64,000 nucleotides of DNA, from positions 17,483,638-17,547,637 of the forward strand of contig OY540815.1 of assembly GCA_961205875.1 (NCBI GenBank). The letters are read 5' to 3'. A program made the position numbers and the translations under genes. Under the pieces are notes generated by a model, which saw only the letters and a program-made list of their open reading frames with translations, was not told where the DNA came from and searched no databases. The DNA comes from Sialis fuliginosa. Lineage: Eukaryota > Arthropoda > Insecta > Megaloptera > Sialidae. This document shows positions 48,274-60,550 of this stretch, in pieces; the first letter of the stretch is position 1, and each line of letters opens with the position of its first letter.

Positions 48274-48500
48274 TGCCCGTATTATAAAAGAGCTAGCAAA
48301 TTTGCTAGCTAGCAAGCACTTTAAAATGATAGTATCTATAGATTAGATATGGAATTTTGAGTAGTGATACTTCACCTTATTGTAACACAGTTGGCGGCTC
48401 TGATCGTACAAAATAATTTTCATAATATCGCCACTGTTTTAATACTGTTGGTGTTTACATACCACACGTGCGCGAAAATTGTCAAACACTTCATTAATAT
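48274..48500. mobile_element. MITE of the GGTATTATAAAG family, one end missing
   Basis: The left terminus TGCCCGTATTATAAAAGAGC is followed by an interior that is the reverse complement of about 63115-63270 (for example AAAATAATTTTCATAATATC). It is therefore an opposite-orientation copy of the element at 63022-63341. I do not see its right terminus. Confidence 0.65.
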
Positions 48501-48529
48501 AATGATTCTTTATTTTATAAGTTTTGTGT

Positions 48530-48700
48530 CGTAGTACTTATCACTTTGTAATCATTAGCATGTGTCCATCACTGGATGCCCATTACACAAAAAAACTAAA
48601 AGGCTATAATTAAAAAAAAAAACTATTTTTGCAGACTTTGGTAATTAAATAAAGAGATACTTGTTTTATTACTAATATAAGTTCATAAGAACTACAAAAA
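48530..48700. repeat. Inverted fragment of the 41267/59300 repeat family
   Basis: Contains, in reverse orientation, AAGGCTATAATTAAAAAAAA, GCAGACTTTGGTAATTAA and the Thr-codon-like ACTTGTTTTATTACTAATAT stretch of the copies at 41300 and 59320. Confidence 0.55.
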
Positions 48701-48939
48701 AGTAGTCCGTCAATCCAAAAAAACAGTATACTTTGCTCTTAAAGGGGCCAAGACTGGTTCTAGTACCTTATCTATTTTTTTAGCATATAGCGAACCTTTT
48801 TGCTCCCCAAGAAATACCTTAAATTCGATAAAACAATTACAAAATTTAAAATCATGTCAATAGTACAATGTTGTGGTTTACTGCCCAATTCACCAAGTGC
48901 AAATATAATGAATACATACGGTATTAAATAGCTCGTGTA

Positions 48940-49150
48940 TGTGCGGCAGTCATTAATGTCTACCGCCGCGCCGCCAAGCTAAGAGAGCTTACAACGAACA
49001 TGTACTACATCTACACAGTGTCGCCAAGGCCGTCCATTAGCTTCGAGCATGAATAAATTACACAGGACTGCACGCGGCTGCACTAATCCCGGAGCGGGAG
49101 CGACCCCGGATTACTCCGGAGAAAACAAAACTACGCTCACGCAACACTAG
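48940..49150. other. CpG-rich stretch in AT-rich surroundings
   Basis: About 200 bp with blocks such as TACCGCCGCGCCGCCAAG and GGAGCGGGAGCGACCCCGGA stand out from the A/T-rich background. On minus a donor-like CGTT|GTAAGCTC lies within it. It could be a promoter or 5' noncoding exon of the furin gene, or part of a repeat; there is no direct evidence for either. Confidence 0.35.
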
Positions 49151-49470
49151 TAATTGAATTTCGGTCTTGAGTGTTATTCGATGTACATTTTGTACATAAG
49201 ATATTGGGTTATTAGCTTCTTAGTTTAACCCCTTTGTTAATAACCTGGCCACATTTATATAAAATGTATACCTTCTTTATGTAGACTGGTATACAACAGT
49301 CCTAAATTTTTTCATAATTTTTTTATACTCAGAAATTAGAATAGCATAAACATAAACGTAACGCGAAAAAAATACATATTTTTAACTATCCACGTAAACG
49401 AATTTTCGTGAAAAATCTGCCTTTATTAGCGGTTAAAAGTTAAAACAAATTACACAGGTAGAAAAGTAGC

Positions 49471-49661
49471 CAAGAAAATCTTATTTTATATATAACGAAA
49501 ACAATATTTTCTTAATATAAGAATATATTCTTAGTCCAAGTATTTTATTGTTTTCATCCGAAATTATTGCTTTAAAGAGAAACAATAATTATCGGGATTT
49601 AGAGTATATTCTTATATTAAGAAAATCTTGTTTTCGTTATATATAAAACAAGAATTTCTTG
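49471..49661. mobile_element. 191 bp palindromic MITE
   Basis: CAAGAAAATCTTATTTTATA through AACGAAAACAATATTTTCTT is repeated in reverse at 49601-49661. The arms are about 60 bp and nearly identical. Confidence 0.7.
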
Positions 49662-52600
49662 ACCAAAGTCAATTTTTCTGACCCCAAAATTACAATATAA
49701 AAATTAAAAGAAACTAGTTTTAAATTTGTTAATTATAAATTTATATTCTTCTAGTATTTCAAAATAATACCTTCAGATCTAATCTTAATAATTGGGTATA
49801 AAACCTTAAAATCTATGTTGTCTATATACACCATTTATTTTAAGATATCTCACGCCTAGAAAACAATTTACAAAATTCTTATATGATATAAAAAGCACCT
49901 ATTTTAAATGTTATAAATAATTCATTTACTCAACTAATTCAAACTACTTTTTTAATTAAAATTGTAGAATATTAATTAATTTTATACAAGTGGACATATA
50001 TATGTATGAATGAAAATCAACAAAAAGAATTCGTTATTGATCGAATCACTTTTAAAGTAAATATTGTTCAACAGAGCAAGCGATATATTTCAATTCTAAA
50101 TCAAAACTTATTCACTTGCGAGAATGTACGATAGAGAGAGAGGAAAAATGTTATTTATATTTATTTGAATAACGCCCTTGCTAGCATACAAAGATTTATA
50201 TTGATAACCCTGGATCCGAAAAAGCTTGAAATATGATATTATTTGTTTTTTAAATTTATTGATTTTCAATACGAATGAATATTATGGAAAATTCAACTAC
50301 TATACAGATATATTTTTTGTTTTTAGTTGGAAAGATCAATATTATCTTTATTAAATTATTACATTTGATCCAGAATATAGATAATAATTTGTATCTATAT
50401 ATTTTTGTGCCAGGTTACATAGGCGCCGACTACGATGAGTAGGCTAGGGAGCGATTGCCCCCAAGTGTAATTTAACGGGGGATTTACCCTCCCCCCTCTC
50501 CCAGTGAATATACACTCTCTAGTTACTATTAAATTAAATCACTCCAGAAAAATGTACATCTTAAAAAGTTACAAACCAAGTATGCGCCGAATTAAAAAAA
50601 AATATTTTTACAACTTTGACAGCATGTAAAAATAGTTGCAATTAATTTACAGTGTAAAAATAATAGCAGCTAAATTTAAAAACATACCATTTGAAAGTGT
50701 AGATCCTCAATCTCAAATTTTTTAGCCCCAGTCATATGTTCTGTCTACAATCACTGTATGAATATGATTAGGTGAATGACTGTAGGAGATATAATTTCAT
50801 AACTAACGTAACCATATTAGTTTAACATGAAGATAATCATAGTGGTCTGCAAACCACAGAATAATTATGAAACATTGAATGAATAAATTATATGATAGGT
50901 TATATTATTTAAAATTTTATTAACATTCGTTAGAAACATTCTAGCAAAAAGCTAAACAAAAAAAGCTACTTACTTGTGAATACTTCAATGTATTCATGAA
51001 ATTTCCACTCTTTTAGTTTATTTACGATAAAATCATCCATAACTTTATAACTTTAATTAATAAAAGATTGTTAGACAACTTTAACTTCAAGGACACTGTG
51101 AACACAAATACAGCTACAGCAGAGATATAATGATATGTATCTCAAAGCTATATGAAAATATTATAATAATAATATTTACTGATTATCAGAAACAATCATT
51201 ATTCCTAGATGTACTTTTTATGAAAAAATTATTGACCAATCTACGTATTTTATTTTTAAGTTTCAACTACTTATCTTGATTATACGATATATGTATGTAT
51301 CGTTAATCTACCAACGTTTCAATAAATATTACAAGTATTACACACACGTATTCAAATAATCCAAGCAAAACATGATTATACAAATTTAAAAATTCACGCT
51401 ACCTATAGGTGGTAGCAAATTGTATCAAAACGCATTATATACCGTCCCCCTTATTCCGCAGTATCCAATATTGGCAATAAATATTCTCCAGCTCGTTGCA
51501 TACTGTCAATACCAAATGCTCTTTTTACGCGCAAATGAATTTTTTATATCACAGTCATATGAATCGTGGATTAGATCATTGCGCTGAGATGACAGTTAGA
51601 ATGTGACGTGCTTTTATTGTTCAAAGCAGTTTGTGCGATTTGTTGAAAGTGACGTGTTATTTTCAATCTATTTTAATTGCAAATCATTTAAATGTTATAT
51701 GTTTTTATTTTATAATCGTTATTTTGCATTCGCAATGAAAAATATTCATGTTAAAAGTAGGTATTTTATTATTTGCAATATAGAAAAGGTAATTAATGTA
51801 TTAATTATAATTTTTATATAGTTTTATATTATAGTTACATTACATTTAATACAACAGTAGCGGACCAGTCCCGGCTTCGCACGGGAGTTAATATTTTACC
51901 CCCTGTATGAAGGGTTGTAGTTGTTGTTTTAGCTAACCCATCAAACGTTATTCTGACCAAAAATAATTTGTTAAAAATCGGACCATAAATACACATTCTC
52001 GACCTATCGGGTCTAAAAAATCTATAAATTTTTCGGAGCACCAAACGAACATTGCAGTATCAAGTACTTAAGGTTATTTTTAAATGTTAAATACTTCAAA
52101 TACCTACTTTACTTGTTAAAAATAAGTATTCAATTCAAAAAGTATCTACTTGAAATTTAAAGTTGCTTCAATCAAAAAGTACTTTTTTAATATATTAATT
52201 AAAGTATTGACAATTCTAATGCTCAATTACTTTATTTGAAAACTTACCCAGAACAGATGGACCATAATATTTAAAGAAGAAAATGGTATAAGAACGTTAA
52301 ACTTACAGTAAAATATATAGAAAAACATTCAGTACAACCGGCAAAGCTATTTCGATAGGAGGGAAAGAGTGACAACTACCCCCTCGTGTTAGGGTGAATT
52401 AGGAACTGTTATTACATCACCTCAACCCCATCCACATCTTGACACAAACACCCCACAAATGTACAGCGATATCTGCTTATTAATCGATATAACGCGAAAT
52501 TGAATTTCGTTTGTGCCGTATTGAAAAGATAATGTTATGAATATTATATTATTCAGGATTCAATCTGTGGAAAGTTGAAATGTGTTATTAATTATTGTTA

Positions 52601-52734
52601 ATACTCTGGAATTGTAATTGTGATATATATGTTTCGTTAGTATCAATTATTACATATATGTAGTTGTTTAATGAGTTTTGGTACGGATTATATTTCAATG
52701 AATGGAATTTGTATTAAAAGGATGGGAGACCAGT

Positions 52735-52748
52735 GGGGGGGGGGGGGG
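52735..52748. repeat. G14 homopolymer
   Basis: A run of 14 G in an A/T-rich region, likely length-variable and error-prone in sequencing. Confidence 0.85.
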
Positions 52749-55458
52749 ATTTTTTAAAGAACAGTTTAACTTAGGGATCTAAAATAAAATAAAATTTTCA
52801 TATTGTTGTTTTTGTCCTGATTTTGAATATGAATATGATGTCAAATACTCATATCCATAGACATAGAGCATGGACCGCGCATTTGATTCGAAAACAGAGC
52901 CGTGTCCAAAGAAAGAGAGAAACTGATTTGGGATATAGTTGTCCTTTTTTAAACAGGATTATCTATTTCATTCTTATTAGAGAAAGAGATATATATATCC
53001 AAAACGCCACCGTATCTCTCTCACTGTCTTGGAGAAATGTTACACCATTATGTTAATACAGAATGCGCGATCCATTCTCTATATCTATGCTCATATCTGT
53101 AGTAAAAAGCAGCGTGAAAACCTATGAAAAGTGATTTTTTTTAACATAATTATTTATTTTTTCTCTACACCAAAGGCTACTGACAATGAGCTAAAAATCT
53201 GAAAAAATCAGATGTAGATTTTAATAAGTACTTTCAATGAAAATTATAACGAACACTGTAGCAAGAATAATTTCTGAAAAATTTTGAAATAAGTATTTTT
53301 TATAAATCGTAGTGAGAATGACTACGGAACCCTATCATGTACGTGGCCGTTTTATTATATGTATTCTATGCACTTTAGCATGCGAGGGAAAAAAACTCGG
53401 AGTGGGGAAAAATTTAAGCGGACAATAATGCTGTTCTATTGTAATTATAATTTTCTTTAATACTAAATTCAAACTTCATATGATATCTATAATGTTTGAA
53501 TTATGTTAATTTTAATAGAAATACAGAAAAAATTCAAGAAATACATATTTTCGCGATGTTTCTGACATCTGTCACTGAAGTAACGGGTTTAATTTATAAA
53601 AAGAAAATTCTGATCCTTCGTAGTAATATTTATTCAAATAAGTTAATTAAATGTTACATTTAAAGAACGGACTATTTCCATCTTTGTCTCCATTGTTTTC
53701 GTCTTAGATATTTATATTAATTTTACTAACTCAGACAAATTTCCAAGTTTAATAACTAATTTGTTTTAATATTTATCTTGTGGTAAATTTAAAATTCTGA
53801 ATTGAATTCTGTATTATATTTAATATATTTATTACACTTCACATTATTAATTGTGTAGAAGATATTGTAAACGTTTGATGAATATTTTCTATCTCTATTT
53901 GTTACGCAAAAGCCTCATGATATTACAATAGATCCCTAAGGGACTGGCAATATTAAGAAAATTGTTTCCAAAATAAACACATCAAAGAATACTTGTGCTT
54001 TCATATGTTACATAATATAAATAATACACAGCCCGTAACATGTTATGAGTCTATAAAAGTCTCGCATATTGCTTTCGAGAGGTTTCCACACAAAATTCTC
54101 AGACTGCGATAAGTGTTTCAGTAGAGGGGAGGGGGATGTGTTATATGGTTATGATTATTTAATTAATAATTAACTTAATGTAAAGGATATTGCTCGCTGT
54201 TATATAATTGAAGGCGATATTTATTTGGGACTTAGAAAATGAATATTATATGTTTATATGGCCGTATATAGCTTGGGTTAATGTAACTTTTTGGGTTTTT
54301 ATGGTTGGTATTGGTAATAGAGAATCCATGATTGAGAAGGTGGTTTTATATATTTATTTAATGTGTTTCATGATACCAACATATTAAATCTAGTTGTAAA
54401 TGATATATGGTATTAAAACAATTTTTTTTGAGATATGAAATTTCGTATTTAATCGTTTTTTTGTGTTGAAACTTGAAACTGTATAGTTTATAAAGAAAAA
54501 AAATTGTCAAGTGCGAGTCAAGCCTCGCATATTAGTGTTCCGTTCTGTAGAGTTTTTCAATTCATTCGATTATATTAATTTAAATTTAGCAAAGTTAAGA
54601 ACAACTACCTTAGCTTTCTTTTTTAGAAGGTTGTGACAGATAGACAGATGGATTATACTGTTGATTCCATAAGTGTTCCTTTTTTCGATTTCGGTACGAA
54701 CTACGAAACACTAAATAATATTAAAATGTTATATCATATTTTTAATAGTGATATTATTCAAATAAAAGTTTATGGAAAAATTTATAAAATTTAAAGTGCA
54801 AAAAAATTTGAAATACTTTTTTATTATTACTTGTAAAGGATAGTAAAAGTTAAATGTGAATATATAACCATAGGTAAAGTCAGGTTTACGTGGAATGTTT
54901 CATATTATTTCAATAAATAATGATTAATTTTATTTTTAACACGTTTGATTTCAAAAAATGTTATTTCTCAAATTAACGACCAGTTTCATCTTTATAACAG
55001 CGAGGATTGAAAATATATCATATGAACTAAAAACTCCAGACAAATAAAATTGAATTTTATCTCTTCAACAGTGAAAGCAAGTTAAATATAGGTACCCTAA
55101 AGCCAAAAAGAAAATACATATTTGATAAAAATACATAAGAGTAAAATAAAAGTAACAGTAATATAACTGAGAACATAAAAATAGTTTTAGTTTTATATCT
55201 TATTTACTCCAACACATATACACATAAAAGTTACAACAAAAACATAACAAACAAATACACTAGCAATCTCATAGCGTAGAGCACACTACATATTCCTGGA
55301 ATAAAATATGCAGCAAGAAATTCTCAAAGCTAGAGAGACTCGAAAAGAACCAAACGCAATAAGACATCGAATTTATTTCAATCAATTATGTAAACTCCGT
55401 TTGACATCTGTCAAGTTTGACGCCTTGTAAAATAGACGTCGTACTGTTTATTATAAAT

Positions 55459-55605
55459 CAGGGATGGCCAATAATTACACAGCCTTATAAAATATGAAAC
55501 TCTAAAAACGTAATCAAAAAATTTGTTTTTTTAGACTTACGTTATTTTTTTATCAGGGTTTCAGGAGACGAATGTGGTTTGTTAGTCACGTTTTGGTCAC
55601 CCCTG
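55459..55605. mobile_element. Short hAT-like MITE (~147 bp)
   Basis: CAGGGATGGCCAATAA at the left and TTTTGGTCACCCCTG at the right are imperfect inverted ends of the CAGGG-type hAT class. The flanks TTATAAAT and TTGTATGT could be a worn 8-bp duplication. Confidence 0.5.
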
Positions 55606-57066
55606 TTGTATGTTTTACATCAAGGTGAGTTCGATATGTGTGTACGTGTGTTATGTGACGTCACGATTGAACATCCATCGAGGAAGCAAATTTTATTCGA
55701 GAGTTTCCTACTTTGATTTCCCTAGGTGTGGAACACAGACGTAATATTGTCGTGGATGTGTAGAAACAAGACTATTTGCAGGGTTTCTTAAACCATGTGA
55801 CACGAAGAAAAAGGGGTTCTTGGATTAAAGAACAAACAAAATATCAGTCAACGAAAAACCGAGCAAATAAGTTTAAAGTTGAAGATTTTAATACCCGATA
55901 TTATAAAAATAACAAAGAAATCTCTGAAGAAGTGATATTAGATTTCATTAGAATAAATTAAGTTTCCAAGTTTAAATTTTTAGTTTCAAGAATGAACACT
56001 TAAGTGATATCAAACTCTTGTATAAACATGGGCCATAAAATTTAATCTAAGAGAATCAGCAGCCCTCCTCCCCCTACCAAGTAGAAAAATGTCTATTTGA
56101 AAATAATTCATTTAAATTCTACATTTACATATATATATTTTCAATGAGTTTACACAAATAAAAAAACAGTTTCGGAGAAAATATTTATGTGTTATACTTC
56201 TTTAATTTGCAATTTTTTTAAAATTTAATTATACTATTTTTTAAAGCTAATTGCAACCTTTAGGTCGCGGACCGTATGTTTGACACCACTGATTTACACT
56301 ATACATGCAGCATGATCAAATTTGTTTATGAAAAATGATAGTCAATAAAGAAGTCGGTTGGACATTTTCTTGGAAAAATCTTATAATAAATACAAAATTG
56401 CGATTTTTTTTAAATTATATCACACACAATATATTGCATATCACCACCATGCATTGTATGAGTTTTAACAAAAGTATTTGCTTGCATTGATGTTCAACAC
56501 AGAAGAAAATTGAGAAACACTGAAATACATAGTTGGCTCTGGTTATATTTTTCAGATGAAAGTAGAAAGAATGATCAATACAAATATTACAGCAGCAGTA
56601 TCCGAACACAACACTGCAATGGTAATAACACCACTAGAAAAATAATAACAGTACACGTATGTTTGTGCGTCAGAAACGTGTCACATGTTATGCAATAAAA
56701 TCCTCTGACATACTTTTTAATAAAAAAATTTATCGTTGCCACTTTTTATTATGATCTGTCAAATATACGAGTGTATACAGAGACAATTCTCATGTTATAA
56801 AATTCGAAATTAATATGACATTTTTTTGAAGAACTATAAAAAGCGTATCATCAGGAATATGTGATTGGTTTTAAATAAAAATATATATTGTGTTTGAGAA
56901 AAGAAATATATTTGTCAGTTGACACTCAACAACATGGCCTTATGGCTAGGTGCTTCAGCAATACGAGCTCACCCAAAATTTTTACTGTCGTCAAAGAATT
57001 GTAAAAAAAACACCATCAATTTTTTCGATTAAATCTAATTAATGACTTGTAGATTAGACTTTTCTC

Positions 57067-57165
57067 TTCAATTTGCCTTTTTATATCGCTGTACGACCAT
57101 TTTTGGCCTTTCTTCATAACTTGGTCAAAAATAGTCGTACAGTGATACAAAAAAAGAAAATTGAA
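57067..57165. repeat. ~100 bp imperfect hairpin
   Basis: TTCAATTTGCCTTTTTATAT and CGCTGTACGACCATTTTTGG pair with AAAAATAGTCGTACAGTGAT and AAAAAGAAAATTGAA. The stem is about 40 bp with mismatches and the loop is short. Confidence 0.55.
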
Positions 57166-57978
57166 AAAAATCTACCTACAGTGTTTTTCTATTTTTATTG
57201 TTATTTTTTGTAGTTTTTTTATTGTTTAATTCGTTTTCAGTGCCTCACAATACGTAGGAAAAACACAGTTTCGATTAACATTACAATATTTTTTTTTACA
57301 AAGGAAAGCAAGAGTGAATTGGAATAAAATGTATAGTGTTAGTATTCATACAATTTATTTCAATATAAACGAAAAAAAGTTATTGAAAATCTTTTAATTA
57401 TTTCTCAATGAATTATAAATGTAAAAGCACTAATAAAAATTAAATTCCAATCAGACAAAACCCAAAAGAGAAGCTGAAACAATTTTCTTTTAAATACAGA
57501 CAGCACAAAAACACTAAATTATACACAACCAAAGTTAAAATAAAGCAACATGAATGGTTCTGACATCTTCACGAGAAAGATAATGTATTCATAAAAGCTC
57601 GGTGCATGTGGGGGCGAAAATCCGATTATCTGAGCCTACATTTGTTGACAGACTTGACGGCGGTGGTTCATATTTTCGCGCTCATTGTATGCCGAGGCTT
57701 AAGAAAATTTAGCGATACCATGACTTGGAGGTTAACTTTCAAATTATTCAAGAGTTATCAAGCTAAATGTAAATGTGACAGGCCTGGATCTAACCGAAAT
57801 CCAATCTCAAATTATTTTTTTGCTAGGTATTTTTTTAATGCATTGTTTTTACTTTCTTATACTGCCATATTTATAAAATACATAAATATAGTAAAAGTAA
57901 TATCAATTTTGACTTTCCTTGAATCAATTCTGACTATTTTCGCTAATATGTACGTGTGTCTATCTGTCTGCAGATTAA

Positions 57979-58463
57979 AGGTGGCCGCACACGTACGGTT
58001 GATTGCATTAGATTTTAATTTGCCTAGTTCAGTAGTGTTATTGTCGCAAGTGAAAAAAATTATTAAAAACGTTAGGTCGCACAGAGAATATATTTTAATA
58101 TATCTCTGAAATTTGATTATCAATCCCGAATAAAATACTGATACATTGTTCATATTACCGATCTTCTTTCCAATAATAACTAATAAAAGTGATAACAATA
58201 GTTAGGTATATTTCGTTTGGAAATAATGAAAAAAAAAACGTACGTGTGGGGAGACGCACATGCAAAAGCATGTAAAGTTCGCTTTCAGAGTTTTTAACAA
58301 GTCAACTCGATGAATTTCGCCCGCGTCAGGTTCATATGCACGGTTTCAAACAGTACGTGTGTGATACGCCATATGTTACAATGCTATTTCGACCTTCAGG
58401 TTTCCTCATCCGGTAACCGCGTCAGGGAACCTGATACGTTAACCGGACGTGTGCAGTCATCCT
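57979..58463. mobile_element. MITE with GGCCGCACACGTACGGTT-type ends (~485 bp)
   Basis: AGGTGGCCGCACACGTACGG at the left pairs with AACCGGACGTGTGCAGTCAT followed by CCT at the right, about 22 bp with a few mismatches. A plus-strand open frame of 167 codons (57606-58109) runs into it and is best explained as chance plus repeat sequence. Confidence 0.6.
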
Positions 58464-59299
58464 AAACGAAAACGATTTTATTATCGGAACTGAATGTTTA
58501 CTTTTGTCAATATTTGAATTTTTCGACTTATTTTTGAATATTTATTTATGGTATATTCATTAAAAAAATTAACAATATAATTGCTTTTTTAGAATTATAT
58601 TTCAAACGGATCGCAACAAGAAAATGCTTAGAATATAAATAGGGATTTTTTAATGAGGTCCCCATATTAGAGTTTTGTGATTTTGATTGAAACTACATAT
58701 ATAGCATTAATTCATTTTTTATGTACCTACATAATTTTCTAAAATATTTTTTTAATTTTGAAAATTGAAATAAATATAAGACAATATTAGCCTAAATGAT
58801 GATAAATTTGATCTAAAAGTAGCACTAGTTTTAAGAATATCCTAAAAATGTGTCTTTTATATTGAAAATATAAACATCATATTTATATATAAAGGTTGGT
58901 TTGAAATTACTAGCAGGTTATTTACTTTAGCTCTACCACTGCTCCTAAATCAATACATAACAAAAACAAACATACGAAAACATACAAGACAAAACTAATC
59001 TATAAAACTAAATAAATACGTTTCAGCAGTATTTTCTATCAAAAAATTGCCTCTCTCATAATGTTTTTTTTAAGAATTGTATAACTGATTTTTGTTAAGG
59101 ACATTTATGTTCTCTTATATGTGGATAATGGAAGGAGAGGTAAAAAAACTGAAATTATTTTTTACAATATTTAAGTGTTATTGATATTCAATATTAACAT
59201 ACGACGCGTGTGGAATCGGATGGAGATAAAAACCAAACAATTTTAATTTCAGTTTAAATGACAAAAAAGGTTTTTGTTACTCAATTAGCGTTTTATTTT

Positions 59300-60550
59300 A
59301 ATTTTTTTTTTATAATTCTCATGAACTCATGTTACGAATAAAACAAGTAAATCTTTTTTTAATTAATTTAATTATCAAAGTCCGCACACATTGTATATAT
59401 TTTTTTAAATTATAGCCTTTTATTTTGTTTATGTTTTTTCTCCAGTAATGGATAAAGTAAAATCAGTAATGAGTACGCAGTGATGGATTACAAAATGATA
59501 AGTATTACGACACAAAATATATAAAAGAAAGAATCGTCAAATTTGAAACAATATAAATCAGTTGCTATGATAATATAATAATTCATAATTAGTTTAAATA
59601 TCCATCATTTTGACACCTATTGGCCGATTGTCATCAAATCACGCTGTAAGACAGTTAAATTTATACAGATTAATATTCAGAAATGGTAGTAATCAAATAT
59701 CAACAAATATTTCTAATTCAGTACATTTAATTAAAAAATAGCCATTACTGGTGTCAGTACCTTATTCACCTTGGTTTGCATAAAGCAAAATTAACCACGA
59801 TTAGTTAATTGGTTGTTTTCAAACCATAATTAATGTTAATTCTTAACTTAAACTCAATTTGTAAATGAACAATTCATTAAATATGATATTTTTTTACCTT
59901 ATAAAATTTATCATAACCGATGTTGATTTTTAGAATTGACGTAAAATGGTTTGAAAACAACTGATTAACTAATCATGATTAATTTTGCTTTATGCAACCC
60001 AAGGTTAATGTTAAATTTAATTACATTTAAATTCGAGATTCCACTTGGAAATGTATCGAACCCGTTCCTGTGCATTCTGTTTGTTCTGTAACGTAATTAA
60101 AAGCGTGTATTATGAAAATTGTATATTTTGAAAAGGTGTCGGTTGGTAGTAAGTATTTGATGAGGAAGAACATATATTTTGAATAAGGATTATTCTGAGC
60201 CACTGAGCTCATTCTTGGTTATGTACTTGTTAGAGATAATTAGGAAATAAGCCTATTAAGTCATTTACGTAGAATGGCTCTTATTGGTGAATTTAAATTA
60301 AACTTGATCTTGAAAATTTGTTTGCTTTTAGTATGTGTTGTGAATTGTTACTAAACCTAGTGATTAATATTAATTAATACTCTACCTGAACAATTAGTCT
60401 ATACGTCGTACTATTGCTGGTTTTACTTTATCAATTACTGGAGAATACAAAATAAAGGGCTATAATTTGAAAACAAACTATATTTGAGGAATTTGGTAAT
60501 CAAATTGAGTTATTAAAGAGAATAACAAAAAAGAAAATCATCAATCCCAA
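59300..60550. mobile_element. ~1.25 kb element with ~120 bp inverted arms
   Basis: The left arm (about 59308-59450: AATCTTTTTTTAATTAATTT, ATTATCAAAGTCCGC, AATTATAGCC, TCTCCAGTAATGG) recurs inverted at about 60435-60540 (ATTACTGGAGAATACAAAAT, GGGCTATAATTTG, TTTGGTAATCAAATTGAG). It has relatives at 41267 and 48530 and contains the nested MITE 59769-60004. No transposase was seen. Confidence 0.55.
59769..60004. mobile_element. MITE nested in the 59300-60550 element
   Basis: CCTTGGTTTGCATAAAGCAA at the left and TTGCTTTATGCAACCCAAGG at the right form long inverted ends that continue through TAGTTAATTGGTTGTTTTCA. It belongs to the same family as 25412-25643 and is 236 bp long. Confidence 0.7.

Noticed and set aside
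57606-58109. Longest non-furin plus-strand open frame apart from exon C (167 codons)
   Set aside because: Its last third is MITE sequence, composition is A/T-driven, it has no recognisable domain, and it overlaps an equally long minus-strand frame.
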